From Candidatus Lambdaproteobacteria bacterium (GTDB taxonomy: Bacteria; SAR324; NAC60-12): 21,628 nt of DNA. Position numbers and translations under genes: made by a program. Of the stretch, positions 6,436-13,772 are shown piece by piece. The notes under the pieces are model-generated. The model was not told the DNA's origin. It searched no databases and worked only from the letters and a program-made list of their open reading frames with translations. Every line of letters begins with the position of its first letter. The first letter of the stretch is position 1. The stretch is taken from contig DTUH01000017.1 of NCBI GenBank assembly GCA_012964265.1, positions 1 through 21,628 of the forward strand. Direction: 5' to 3'.

Positions 6436-8079
6436 ATGAAGAGCTCTTTTCCTACAATTTCACTGCCTAATTTTTTACTGCCACGTACTCTGCACCGACG
6501 GATGTTGCTTCTGATGTCGCTCTTGCTGGGCGTACTGGTCAGCATCACCTGGTTGCTCGTTTCCGTTCTTGTTACCTCAATTCTGGAGGAATACATTGGA
6601 CGCAATGCCCTGAATGTTTCAAAGGCAGTTTCTCTGACAGCAGAAGTACAGCAAGGTTTACTGAACCAGGAATCGACAGAGATCCAGGCTTATGCTGAAG
6701 CAGTAAGAAAATCAACCGGCGCACGATTTGTGGTGGTTGGAGATCACGAAGGCAAACGCTACAGTCATCCCGTTCCTGAACGGATAGGCAAGTTCATGGT
6801 CGGCGGCGATAATGCCCGTGCGTTGGAAGGCGGAGAAGCCTATATTTCAAAAGCGGTGGGAACACTTGGCCCCTCGATGCGTGGAAAGGTTCCGGTATTT
6901 GGTGATTCAGGTAAGGTGATCGGAGTAGTGTCTGTCGGATATTTGCAGGAAACAGTACAAGAGGTAACGGAGGGTTATTTGCAGCGAATCCTACTTTGGG
7001 TATGTGGTCTTTTTTTATTGGGAGGTCTTGGAACCTGGCTAATCGCGAGGGACGTGAAATTGTCTATTTTTGGTTTGGAACCAGCCGAGATTGCAAGATT
7101 ATTCAGGGAACGTAATGCGATACTGGATTCGATTCGGGAAGGAGTTGTTGCCATCAACGACGAAGGTCGAGTTACCGTGCTCGATCATGAAGCAGCCAAG
7201 ATTTTGGGTATTCCGCCTGAATCGGGAATTGGAACTCCAATTGAGACAATTTTACCTCAAACAAGAATGCTTGAAGTTTTGAAAAGCGGAGAAGAACAAT
7301 TCGATCAGGAAATGATGATTGGAGATATTGAAGTTGTGGTTAACCGTGTTCCAATCTGGCAAAATGAACGAGTCACAGGTGTAGTATCCAGCTTCCGTCG
7401 CAAACAGGAAATTGACAGGTTGGCTCAGGAACTGACGCAAATTCAGGAATACTCGGAGGCACTGAGAGCGCAAACCCACGAATATTCCAACAAACTTCAT
7501 ACGTTAGCAGGCCTGATTCAACTTGGCTCACACCGGGAAGCACTTGATTTGATTGGACGTGAAACTTCCGGTTATCAGGAGTTGCTCGGAACATTGGCCA
7601 AGACAGTTCCAGAACCGTTATTGTCTGCAATTATTCTCGGAAAGTACAACCGTGCGCAGGAATTGCGGATAAATTTTCAACTCGATACAGAAAGCAGGAT
7701 GATCGATATTCCGGAAAATATCAGCCGTGAAAAAATTGTTAGCATTCTGGGGAACCTGCTGGAAAATGCCATTGAAGCAGCCCAGGAAAATACTTCCGGA
7801 AAACGTTTGGTGCAACTTTCAATGACAGATTTCGGCAACGATCTTATTTTCGAAGTGGAAGACTCCGGATCCGGAATCGAAGATGAGTTGGTTGACATGT
7901 CAATGAAACATGGCTTTACTACCAAGTCCGGCACAGGACGAGGAATTGGGTTGTCACTGGTTCACGAAAATTTGGAATATCTTGGAGGTCATTTGACAGT
8001 AGTCCGGAGTTCAATCGGAGGGATGCGCTTTACAATATATATTCCCAAATATCCTAATTCCGCAGGAGATGCTGTATGA
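6436..8079 (+). CDS. CitA/DcuS-type sensor histidine kinase
   Basis: A 547-residue membrane sensor from ATG 6436. A TTG at 6418 would add six residues, but neither start has a clear Shine-Dalgarno. TM1 is at about 23-49 and TM2 at about 182-204. The periplasmic PAS-like ligand domain between them keeps carboxylate-binding signatures: R108 and H111 in KRYSHP, and R149-x-K151 in GPSMRGKVP, the pattern of CitA. A cytoplasmic PAS follows at about 225-315. The phospho-acceptor is H348 in LRAQTHEYSNKLHTLAGLIQLG. The ATPase domain has an N box at N440 (NLLENAIEAA), G1 DSGSGIED at 476 and G2 GTGRGIGLSLV at 499. Its stop overlaps the regulator start (ATGA). The likely signal is an extracellular di- or tricarboxylate. 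The adjacent matB makes malonate a candidate, but that is inference. Confidence 0.93.
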   Translation: MKSSFPTISLPNFLLPRTLHRRMLLLMSLLLGVLVSITWLLVSVLVTSILEEYIGRNALNVSKAVSLTAEVQQGLLNQESTEIQAYAEAVRKSTGARFVVVGDHEGKRYSHPVPERIGKFMVGGDNARALEGGEAYISKAVGTLGPSMRGKVPVFGDSGKVIGVVSVGYLQETVQEVTEGYLQRILLWVCGLFLLGGLGTWLIARDVKLSIFGLEPAEIARLFRERNAILDSIREGVVAINDEGRVTVLDHEAAKILGIPPESGIGTPIETILPQTRMLEVLKSGEEQFDQEMMIGDIEVVVNRVPIWQNERVTGVVSSFRRKQEIDRLAQELTQIQEYSEALRAQTHEYSNKLHTLAGLIQLGSHREALDLIGRETSGYQELLGTLAKTVPEPLLSAIILGKYNRAQELRINFQLDTESRMIDIPENISREKIVSILGNLLENAIEAAQENTSGKRLVQLSMTDFGNDLIFEVEDSGSGIEDELVDMSMKHGFTTKSGTGRGIGLSLVHENLEYLGGHLTVVRSSIGGMRFTIYIPKYPNSAGDAV

Positions 8080-8774
8080 GCCTACGTGTTTTGATCATTG
8101 ACGACGATGTTCGGATTGCGGAAATTCACCGACGTTACGTTGAAAAAACTGAGGGTTTTGAAGTTGTAGGCATTGCCAATACTCTTGAAGATGCCCAATT
8201 GCAACTCGATGTGCTTGAACCGGATTTGATGTTGCTGGATATTTTCTTTCCGGAAGGAAACGGATTGGAATTTCTCAAACAGGCTCGGCTGCACGGAAAA
8301 CGGGTAGACGTCATTCCAATCACTGCCGCAAAAGAAGTTCATTTGTTTAATGAAGCTTTGCACGGAGGTGTTTTTGATTACATCCTGAAACCGGTCGTTT
8401 TGTCACGTTTTCAAACTACTTTACAACGCTACCGGCAAACCAAAAACCAACTTTCAAAAATTGAGCAACTGGACCAGTTAGAAGTAGACAGAGCGCTTCA
8501 TGCCGGAAGTAGCAGTAACTTGCACGAGTCACAAGAATTACCCAAAGGAATTGACGGACTCACTTTAGAGAAGGTGAGGCAGGTTTTCAGTTCACAGCAA
8601 GATTTGAGGTTGACTTCGGAAGAAGTTGCCTCACACATCGGAGCAAGCCGCACCACTGTCCGGCGCTATCTGGAATTTTTGGTTTCCCAAACTATCCTGG
8701 ATGTTGATGTGAATTATGGAGGAGTGGGGCGTCCGGAACGTCGTTACTTCTTGCGGGGAGCTCATTTAAGCTGA
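8076..8774 (+). CDS. CitB/DcuR-type response regulator
   Basis: A 232-residue cytoplasmic transcription factor translationally coupled to the kinase by a 4-base ATGA overlap. The receiver domain at 3-122 has the acidic pocket D9-D10-D11, phospho-acceptor D55 in LMLLDIFFPEGNGLEFL, the switch Thr in PITAAKE and the conserved Lys in DYILKPVV. A linker follows, then the CitB-type C-terminal helix-turn-helix at about 165-228 (LTSEEVASHIGASRTTVRRYLEFL, then GGVGRPERRYFL). Regulators of this family activate transport and metabolism genes for citrate, fumarate, malate and similar acids. The inverted repeat at 8821-8847, upstream of matB, is a natural candidate target. Confidence 0.93.
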   Translation: MSLRVLIIDDDVRIAEIHRRYVEKTEGFEVVGIANTLEDAQLQLDVLEPDLMLLDIFFPEGNGLEFLKQARLHGKRVDVIPITAAKEVHLFNEALHGGVFDYILKPVVLSRFQTTLQRYRQTKNQLSKIEQLDQLEVDRALHAGSSSNLHESQELPKGIDGLTLEKVRQVFSSQQDLRLTSEEVASHIGASRTTVRRYLEFLVSQTILDVDVNYGGVGRPERRYFLRGAHLS

Positions 8775-8820
8775 AACTGTTTAGACAAATTACTTCTTCA
8801 GGGTACATAGGCACATTGGA

Positions 8821-8847
8821 AATTTGATTAAGATACTCAATCAAATT
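8821..8847. promoter_or_regulatory. Operator-like inverted repeat upstream of matB
   Basis: AATTTGATT-N9-AATCAAATT has perfect 9-base arms with a 9-base spacer, so the arms repeat every 18 bases, close to two helical turns. It starts 46 bases after the regulator stop and ends 50 bases before the matB ATG. Its right arm touches the candidate -35 at 8846. That placement suits an activator. A hairpin terminator is less likely because no T-run follows. Confidence 0.55.
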
Positions 8848-8874
8848 GCAGTGAAAATTACTGAAAAATATTTT
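8846..8874 (+). promoter_or_regulatory. Weak candidate promoter for matB
   Basis: TTGCAG, a 17-base spacer and TATTTT. The -35 is poor, as is usual for activator-dependent promoters, and it abuts the inverted repeat at 8821-8847. The predicted start is near 8881, about 17 bases before the ATG. Confidence 0.28.
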
Positions 8875-8897
8875 AATACAACAATTAAAAGCCAGCT

Positions 8898-10421
8898 ATG
8901 TCAAATCCATTATATGACACTTTGTTTGGAAAACACGCCGGACAAACTACACCATTCCTGCATTTGGAAAATGGAAAAACGATCAACCATGATTCATTTA
9001 TCCGAATGGCAGGTCGGTATGCGAATGCACTTACACAACTAGGGCTTTCAGTCGGTGACCGGGTGGCAGTTCAAATTGACAAATCTCCAGAAGCGCTGGC
9101 TGTTTATGCGGCTTGTGTTCAATCCGGTCTGGTTTACCTTCCGCTAAATCCCGCATATACAGCACACGAAGTTTTATATTTCGTCGAAAACAGCGGTGCA
9201 AATCTATTTATTGGTCGAGGTGCAAAAGAAGATGAACTTGTTCCTGTTGCCAAGCAATCAGGTGCTTTGCTGAAGACACTGAATGCAGACGGTACAGGTA
9301 CTTTTGCGGATCATTCACAGAAAATGTCTGATTCGTTCAATACTGTTGATCGTGATGGCGATGACCTGGTTGCGCTCCTGTACACATCCGGAACCACAGG
9401 ACGTTCCAAGGGAGCGATGTTAAGTCAGAACAATCTTCTTTCTAATGCTCAAACATTAGTCGATCTTTGGCAATTTTCTGCCATGGACGTGTTGCTACAT
9501 GCTTTGCCCATCTTTCACACACATGGTTTATTTGTGGCTACCAATGTTACACTTTTAGCTGGTGGTTCAATGATCTACATTCCAAAGTTTGATTTAGATT
9601 TCATAATCAATAATATTTCAAGTGCAACCACGATGATGGGTGTGCCTACTTTTTATACAAGGCTTCTGAATGATCCTCGATTTACCAAAAATATAACACA
9701 GCACATGCGACTTTTCGTGTCCGGAAGCGCCCCGCTTTTGGCTGAGACACATGTTCAATTTGAGACACGAACAGGCCACCGTATCCTGGAACGTTATGGT
9801 ATGACGGAAACAAACATGAATACTTCCAATCCCTATGTGGGTGAACGACGTACCGGAACCGTCGGGTTTCCATTGCCGGGAGTCGAAATCAAGATCACTG
9901 ATTCGAAAACAGGCAAGGTCCTGGCTGACGGTGAAATAGGTGAAATAGAAGTTCGCGGACCAAATGTGTTTAAGGGCTACTGGCAGATGCCTGAGAAGAC
10001 TGCTGAAGAACTACGCAAAGATGGTTTTTTTATTTCGGGGGATTTAGGTAAGATCGATAGTGACGGATATATTCATATAGTGGGACGAAACAAGGATGTG
10101 ATCATTTCGGGTGGATATAATATCTATCCGAAAGAGATTGAACTTTTACTTGATGATCAAGCCGGTGTTTTGGAAAGCGCGGTGATTGGAGTTGCTCACG
10201 CAGACTTGGGAGAAGCAGTTGTAGGTATTTTGGTTCCTGAAAATGATACGACTCCTAATCTTGATGAAATCAAACAAAATATCAGCAAATCTCTTGCAAA
10301 ATACAAACAACCTAAAAAGCTGATCGTAATCCCGGAAATACCAAGAAATACGATGGGGAAAGTCCAGAAAAACTTACTAAGGGAAAAGTATAAAGACGTT
10401 TGCCTGACAATTGAATGCTAA
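8898..10421 (+). CDS. matB: Malonyl-CoA synthetase (acyl-adenylate-forming)
   Basis: A 507-residue enzyme that activates malonate (often also methylmalonate) with ATP and CoA to malonyl-CoA. The nucleotide loop is LLYTSGTTGRSKGAM from about residue 160, and the adenylate motif is YGMTETNMNTSNPY from Y300. Hinge and C-domain motifs are GRNKDVIISGGYNIYPKEIE, then NTMGKVQKN with catalytic K488, the lysine known to be acetylated in the Rhodopseudomonas enzyme. HALPIFHTHGLFVATNVTLLAGGSM, RLFVSGSAPLLAETH and TGHRILERYGMTETNMN are close to the rhizobial and Rhodopseudomonas MatB proteins as I recall them, which separates it from general fatty-acyl ligases. Start ATG 8898 has only a weak AGCCAG upstream. 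It is preceded by the CitA/CitB pair. No matA or matC is seen in the window. Confidence 0.9.
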   Translation: MSNPLYDTLFGKHAGQTTPFLHLENGKTINHDSFIRMAGRYANALTQLGLSVGDRVAVQIDKSPEALAVYAACVQSGLVYLPLNPAYTAHEVLYFVENSGANLFIGRGAKEDELVPVAKQSGALLKTLNADGTGTFADHSQKMSDSFNTVDRDGDDLVALLYTSGTTGRSKGAMLSQNNLLSNAQTLVDLWQFSAMDVLLHALPIFHTHGLFVATNVTLLAGGSMIYIPKFDLDFIINNISSATTMMGVPTFYTRLLNDPRFTKNITQHMRLFVSGSAPLLAETHVQFETRTGHRILERYGMTETNMNTSNPYVGERRTGTVGFPLPGVEIKITDSKTGKVLADGEIGEIEVRGPNVFKGYWQMPEKTAEELRKDGFFISGDLGKIDSDGYIHIVGRNKDVIISGGYNIYPKEIELLLDDQAGVLESAVIGVAHADLGEAVVGILVPENDTTPNLDEIKQNISKSLAKYKQPKKLIVIPEIPRNTMGKVQKNLLREKYKDVCLTIEC

Positions 10422-10436
10422 TTTCGTAGCCGAAAT
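10421..10436 (+). terminator. Small hairpin after matB
   Basis: ATTTCG-TAGC-CGAAAT is a 6-bp stem with a 4-base loop starting at the last base of the stop codon, followed by AT-rich sequence (ATATTAATTTC). It is a weak terminator candidate. Confidence 0.25.
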
Positions 10437-10510
10437 ATATTAATTTCAAAAGAATTTCATTCAACTTATTGCTGGTTAAAATTTTAAAATTTTCCAATAT
10501 TTTGTAACTG

Positions 10511-10522
10511 GTTTGTACAAAC
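10511..10522. promoter_or_regulatory. 12-bp perfect palindrome GTTTGTACAAAC
   Basis: A perfect dyad about 150 bases upstream of the regulator's promoter. Its half GTTTGT/ACAAAC resembles the TCTTGT/ACAAGA half-sites at 10725-10747, so it could be an additional or auxiliary site for the same protein. Confidence 0.35.
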
Positions 10523-10670
10523 AGGATTGCCTCATTATTGAGAATCAAAACAAAAAAATGATGAAAAAAGTTGTAAGGTGAACATGACGGTTTCGGGAAG
10601 TGAAGAAAACAATTTCAACTTCGATTGTATTTTCAGCAGGTGAGTTATCCTGAGTATTTCCATAAAATTG

Positions 10671-10699
10671 TTGACATTCATGAAAATTTGATTGATAAT
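10671..10699 (+). promoter_or_regulatory. Near-consensus sigma70 promoter for the tandem-HTH regulator
   Basis: TTGACA (10671-10676, perfect), a 17-base spacer and GATAAT (10694-10699, five of six). The predicted start is near 10706, giving a leader of about 134 bases before ATG 10840. Confidence 0.6.
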
Positions 10700-10724
10700 T
10701 CATGGTGTTCAAAGAACGAAACGG

Positions 10725-10747
10725 ACAAGACTCTTGTTTTAACAAGA
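10725..10747. promoter_or_regulatory. Triplet of alternating ACAAGA half-sites, probable operator
   Basis: ACAAGA (10725-10730), its inverse TCTTGT (10732-10737) and ACAAGA again (10742-10747). The first two form a 13-bp dyad centred on one C. The last two form the dyad TCTTGTT-TT-AACAAGA (10732-10747). The array lies about 20-40 bases downstream of the predicted start, where a bound repressor would block transcription. Autoregulation by the downstream HTH protein is the natural inference. Confidence 0.5.
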
Positions 10748-10839
10748 ACTCAAAATAAATAAATTAAATTTAAGCAGCACGTTGGAGTAAACAACATTCA
10801 TGTGCCGCGATCAAAAGATAAACAAAAAAAAAGAGCGAA

Positions 10840-11274
10840 ATGGAATTTGGTGAACAAATGACTCAGTGGCGAGAGGAGTCTGGGTTGACTCGCAAAGAGT
10901 TTGCCCGAAAACTCAGTGTTTCACTGACTGCTGTAAAAAATTGGGAAACTGGACACTCAACACCCAAACTGACGAAATACAGTGAAATCGCAAAAGTTTT
11001 AGCGATTGATGTGCGGGAAATGGGGTTGGATAATGACCTTGATCTCGACCGGATTGGTGATCGCATTAAATATGCCCGTTTGCTGAGAGGCATGTCGATT
11101 GAGGCATTTGCCTATGAACATGGATTTGCAATTCAAACTGTAAAAAGTTGGGAATCGCATGCAGCAGAAGTCACAGAAGCATCTTTGGAGCGCATTTCAC
11201 GTGCGTTGATAATTCCTACACCATTCTTTGATATGAAGAATGATCCTCATAAGGAATTAGCAGATCTTAAGTAA
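10840..11274 (+). CDS. Tandem-HTH regulator (two Cro/CI-type domains)
   Basis: A 144-residue cytoplasmic DNA-binding protein built from two XRE-type helix-turn-helix units. The first is residues 4-58 (QMTQWREESGLTRKEFARKL, then SLTAVKNWETGHSTPKL). The second is residues 69-122 (DRIKYARLLRGMSIEAFAYE, then AIQTVKSWESHAAEVTEASLERISRAL). Both keep the V-K-x-W-E recognition-helix ending typical of the family. No ligand, peptidase or dimerisation domain follows, only about 20 residues. The start ATG 10840 has AGAGCG just upstream. It stands alone between matB and the convergent lipoprotein operon, with its own promoter and operator-like array. Two binding units in one chain would suit recognition of closely spaced half-sites. 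Targets outside its own promoter are unknown. Confidence 0.85.
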   Translation: MEFGEQMTQWREESGLTRKEFARKLSVSLTAVKNWETGHSTPKLTKYSEIAKVLAIDVREMGLDNDLDLDRIGDRIKYARLLRGMSIEAFAYEHGFAIQTVKSWESHAAEVTEASLERISRALIIPTPFFDMKNDPHKELADLK

Positions 11275-11279
11275 TCAAA

Positions 11280-11305
11280 GGGTTTCCAATATTTTTGGCT
11301 AACCC
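11280..11305. terminator. Hairpin between convergent genes, possible bidirectional terminator
   Basis: GGGTT-T-CCAA-TATTT-TTGG-CT-AACCC folds as a 9-bp interrupted stem with a 5-base loop, between the plus-strand regulator stop (11274) and the minus-strand lipoprotein stop (11312). The T-rich run on the plus side (ATTTAATTTT) is imperfect. Position supports a terminator more than sequence does. Confidence 0.4.
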
Positions 11306-11311
11306 CACGAT

Positions 11312-12571
11312 TTAATTTTGGGTCCTTTTTACTGCCGCTTTAATTTCTTCATTATTGCCGTCCTTTTTCAGGGCAAGTTCATAGTGCTTTCTTGCTTGTG
11401 AAATTTTTCCTCCGGCTTCAAAAGACAATCCCAGGTTATACTCGTCTGCAGCTGAACGCTCATCCAAACCTTGCAGAAATGAAACCGCCTCCTGATAGGC
11501 ATTTCCCCTGATCAGTGTAGCTGCAATGCTATTCCCATCCTGAACGAGTAATTCTGCAGTTTCATGATATGGACTGATTTGTTTGACATATTCTCGGGCA
11601 ACTTGTCTCCCCAGTCTGATTTTTAGTTCCAAAGATGTTTGCGGAACTTGGACATTCTGTCTAAGGTTGAAACCTCTGGCAAAATATTCAGTAGGGTTTG
11701 TAAATGACAAACCGGCCCGGTCTATTCTTGACAATAGAGATTCAGATAAATCCTCATCTTGCTGATAGTTATTTAAAATGGCGTTTTTAATTTTACCTGG
11801 TAAATGAGAAGTTTCGGGAGCGCCTCCCCACTTTCGAACAAAGTAAGTACGAAAGCTTTGTGGTGGAATAACATAACTTCCATCACTTTTTCGGAGCAAA
11901 GAAAATTCAACTTCAAGAGCGGCTATTTGTTCCACATAGGGAGTAGCTATCAAAAAACCAGTTCCGGATGACTCCGCTCCCATCGAAATAGCACTTGCCA
12001 GCAAAGATTGTTCGAGAGTAGCTCCTTTGTTTTTTATGTTTGTAAAATATGAAAGAGCCTCTTCGGATTCAATTATCTGCTCAGAATATTTGACTTTTCC
12101 ATTCAGAATAGCAACTTCAGTCGCATCCGGGAGTACGCCGCTAAATCCGGTTTTCTTTCCGGTTGTATTGATCAGTCGATAAGGAGATTGCAGGGAAAGC
12201 TCGTGTACCAGTGCTGCTCTCAGCAAATCGGCAATTTGGTGTGCTTGTGATTTATTTGAAGTTAACTTGGAGATGGTTGGTTTTAATATTTTGTCATCTC
12301 TTGTAAAACCCAGTTTTGATTTTGATACAGTTGTGCCCGGAAGTATAATTTGTCCGGAGACAATTTGAAAATTACCAACTTCAATGTAGTTGATGCCCTT
12401 AACCAGTTGAACGGGTGGACGCTCAATTTGAAAATTAACTTTAGCTGTGCATGCATTTTGTAAAATCGCAAAAAAGCACAAAATGATTAAAGTTCTGAAT
12501 TTAGACGCATTAACGCCTTTCCGTTTTTCGGGAAAAAAGCAGCACAAAATTGGCGAGGATATGAGTTTCAT
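11312..12571 (-). CDS. Lipoprotein with C-terminal TPR-like repeat, paralogue A
   Basis: A 419-residue predicted lipoprotein of unknown function. A hydrophobic segment (residues 27-37) ends in lipobox LQNAC with the lipidated Cys at 41. The n-region is unusually long, so a later start is possible, but I see no better one. The mature part starts with a short extended segment ending ERPPVQLVKGINYIEVGNFQI, which matches the equivalent positions of both neighbours. A region ending in KQISPYHETAELLVQDG leads to one TPR-like unit, DEYNLGLSFEAGGKISQARKHYELALKKD, near the C-terminus. It is last of the three paralogues, 39 bases after paralogue B, without a clear Shine-Dalgarno. The fold may relate to CsgG/LpoB-type periplasmic lipoproteins, but I cannot establish this. 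Confidence 0.8.
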   Translation of the reverse strand: MKLISSPILCCFFPEKRKGVNASKFRTLIILCFFAILQNACTAKVNFQIERPPVQLVKGINYIEVGNFQIVSGQIILPGTTVSKSKLGFTRDDKILKPTISKLTSNKSQAHQIADLLRAALVHELSLQSPYRLINTTGKKTGFSGVLPDATEVAILNGKVKYSEQIIESEEALSYFTNIKNKGATLEQSLLASAISMGAESSGTGFLIATPYVEQIAALEVEFSLLRKSDGSYVIPPQSFRTYFVRKWGGAPETSHLPGKIKNAILNNYQQDEDLSESLLSRIDRAGLSFTNPTEYFARGFNLRQNVQVPQTSLELKIRLGRQVAREYVKQISPYHETAELLVQDGNSIAATLIRGNAYQEAVSFLQGLDERSAADEYNLGLSFEAGGKISQARKHYELALKKDGNNEEIKAAVKRTQN

Positions 12572-12610
12572 AACATAAAATAGAACAGTTGTAGATTTTC
12601 CAGAACCATA

Positions 12611-13762
12611 CTAGCGCGATTCAAGCTGTCTCTGAAGTTGCGGATTTTCACGCCTAAGTCTTTCGATACGTCCTAGTCCCTGAGCAAAAAGAAGGCTTTC
12701 CGGATCAGCCTGCCAGGCCTCTCTATAGGTTACCTGAGCTAGTCCATAATCTCCAACTGCTTCGAAGCAAAGTCCCAAGTTATAAAGATCATTCGGATCA
12801 GGATTTTCAGCAGTGGCATGTTGCAACTGTTCGATTGCCAAATCGAACGCGCCAGCTTCAATTAATATTTTAGAATTTTGGAATGTACCATCAGCAATTG
12901 GGTAGCTGACAGTTTTTTCTGTGACGGCAACTCTACGGACAAAACCGCTGGCAATGGAAAGCGCCAGGTCCGCGATTATTTGCTCAAAGGAAGGAAGAAC
13001 TTCCGTTGAGGTTTCGATGGTATCAGTCCTGGAAGTTTTCGATGAGGCCAGCACAGAAGTGAGACTCTCAGCAATTTGCTGAAAACTTTCACTGCTTCTT
13101 CCTCCAATCCTCTGCGAGTATGTTCGAGTTTCAAAAGTGGTCGCCACAACTTCTGTTGGTTCCAAACGAGTCATTTTTATTTCAAGTCCCAATGTGCCGC
13201 GGGTTGATTTGTATGGCCACCAAACTACTTGATCGACTGTTAAATTTAAGCCGAGGCTGCGCCTGGAACGAGGTGGCCGTAAATACTCCAAACCTTCTTT
13301 GCTCAAATCAACTCCATCCGTACGTTCGATTTCAAGCCACAGCTTTCCACTGATAACCGCATCAACATCTTGAGTTTTATATCCGCGCACCGAAACTAAT
13401 TGCTGAAGGGCAGAGTCATTTTCCAGCTTTTCAAATTCATCCGTAAAAACTACTTTGAAGTACGGAGTTGCGGTTAACAAATTAATTACCCGTGCCCGTA
13501 CCGAACGGCTGATGGATTTTTGTTGGTCTTCGTTTAGCAAAACAGGGTGAGTTTTCCAGACACCGTTTCTCTCGGTTTTATATGTCAGCAAAATGTGGCC
13601 AATTTCGAATCCACCTACTGCAACATTTTTGATATCCATGGTATTGATTTCTGCGGGTGAACGTACAGTTAGTGTAGCTTTCGCGCAACTCGTCGACAAG
13701 AAAGCGCAGATCAACAAAAAATACAAAATATGATTAAAGATATAGTTATTCAAATATTTCAT
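12611..13762 (-). CDS. Lipoprotein with C-terminal TPR-like repeat, paralogue B
   Basis: A 383-residue predicted lipoprotein. I chose ATG 13760-13762 because it gives a clean signal (MKYLNNYIFNHILYFLLICA), with lipobox LSTSC and Cys 26, and lies 10 bases after the upstream stop. A longer frame from 13936 would run through the end of paralogue C and bury the signal. The segment RSPAEINTMDIKNVAVGGFEIG parallels the others. The C-terminus carries LYNLGLCFEAVGDYGLAQVTYREAWQADP, a TPR-like unit. It ends in TAG, the only normal gene end in the window to do so. The next 13 codons are open and in frame with paralogue A, so readthrough would fuse the two. Function unknown; probably an envelope protein facing the periplasm. 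Confidence 0.8.
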   Translation of the reverse strand: MKYLNNYIFNHILYFLLICAFLSTSCAKATLTVRSPAEINTMDIKNVAVGGFEIGHILLTYKTERNGVWKTHPVLLNEDQQKSISRSVRARVINLLTATPYFKVVFTDEFEKLENDSALQQLVSVRGYKTQDVDAVISGKLWLEIERTDGVDLSKEGLEYLRPPRSRRSLGLNLTVDQVVWWPYKSTRGTLGLEIKMTRLEPTEVVATTFETRTYSQRIGGRSSESFQQIAESLTSVLASSKTSRTDTIETSTEVLPSFEQIIADLALSIASGFVRRVAVTEKTVSYPIADGTFQNSKILIEAGAFDLAIEQLQHATAENPDPNDLYNLGLCFEAVGDYGLAQVTYREAWQADPESLLFAQGLGRIERLRRENPQLQRQLESR

Positions 13763-13772
13763 ACACGTTTTT

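Larger units (their letters stand above)
10422..10839. other. 418-base AT-rich intergenic region with regulatory elements
   Basis: No gene that I can support. It holds a perfect 12-bp palindrome (10511-10522), a good promoter (10671-10699) and an array of ACAAGA/TCTTGT half-sites (10725-10747), all ahead of the tandem-HTH regulator. It also has an AT-only direct repeat (AAAATTTTAAAATTTT region near 10477-10493). A 66-codon minus-strand frame (10545-10745) has no recognisable features. Confidence 0.55.

Noticed and set aside
10545..10745. 66-residue minus-strand frame between matB and the tandem-HTH gene
   Set aside because: Lies across the promoter and operator region, has no ribosome site or recognisable feature, and is AT-biased.
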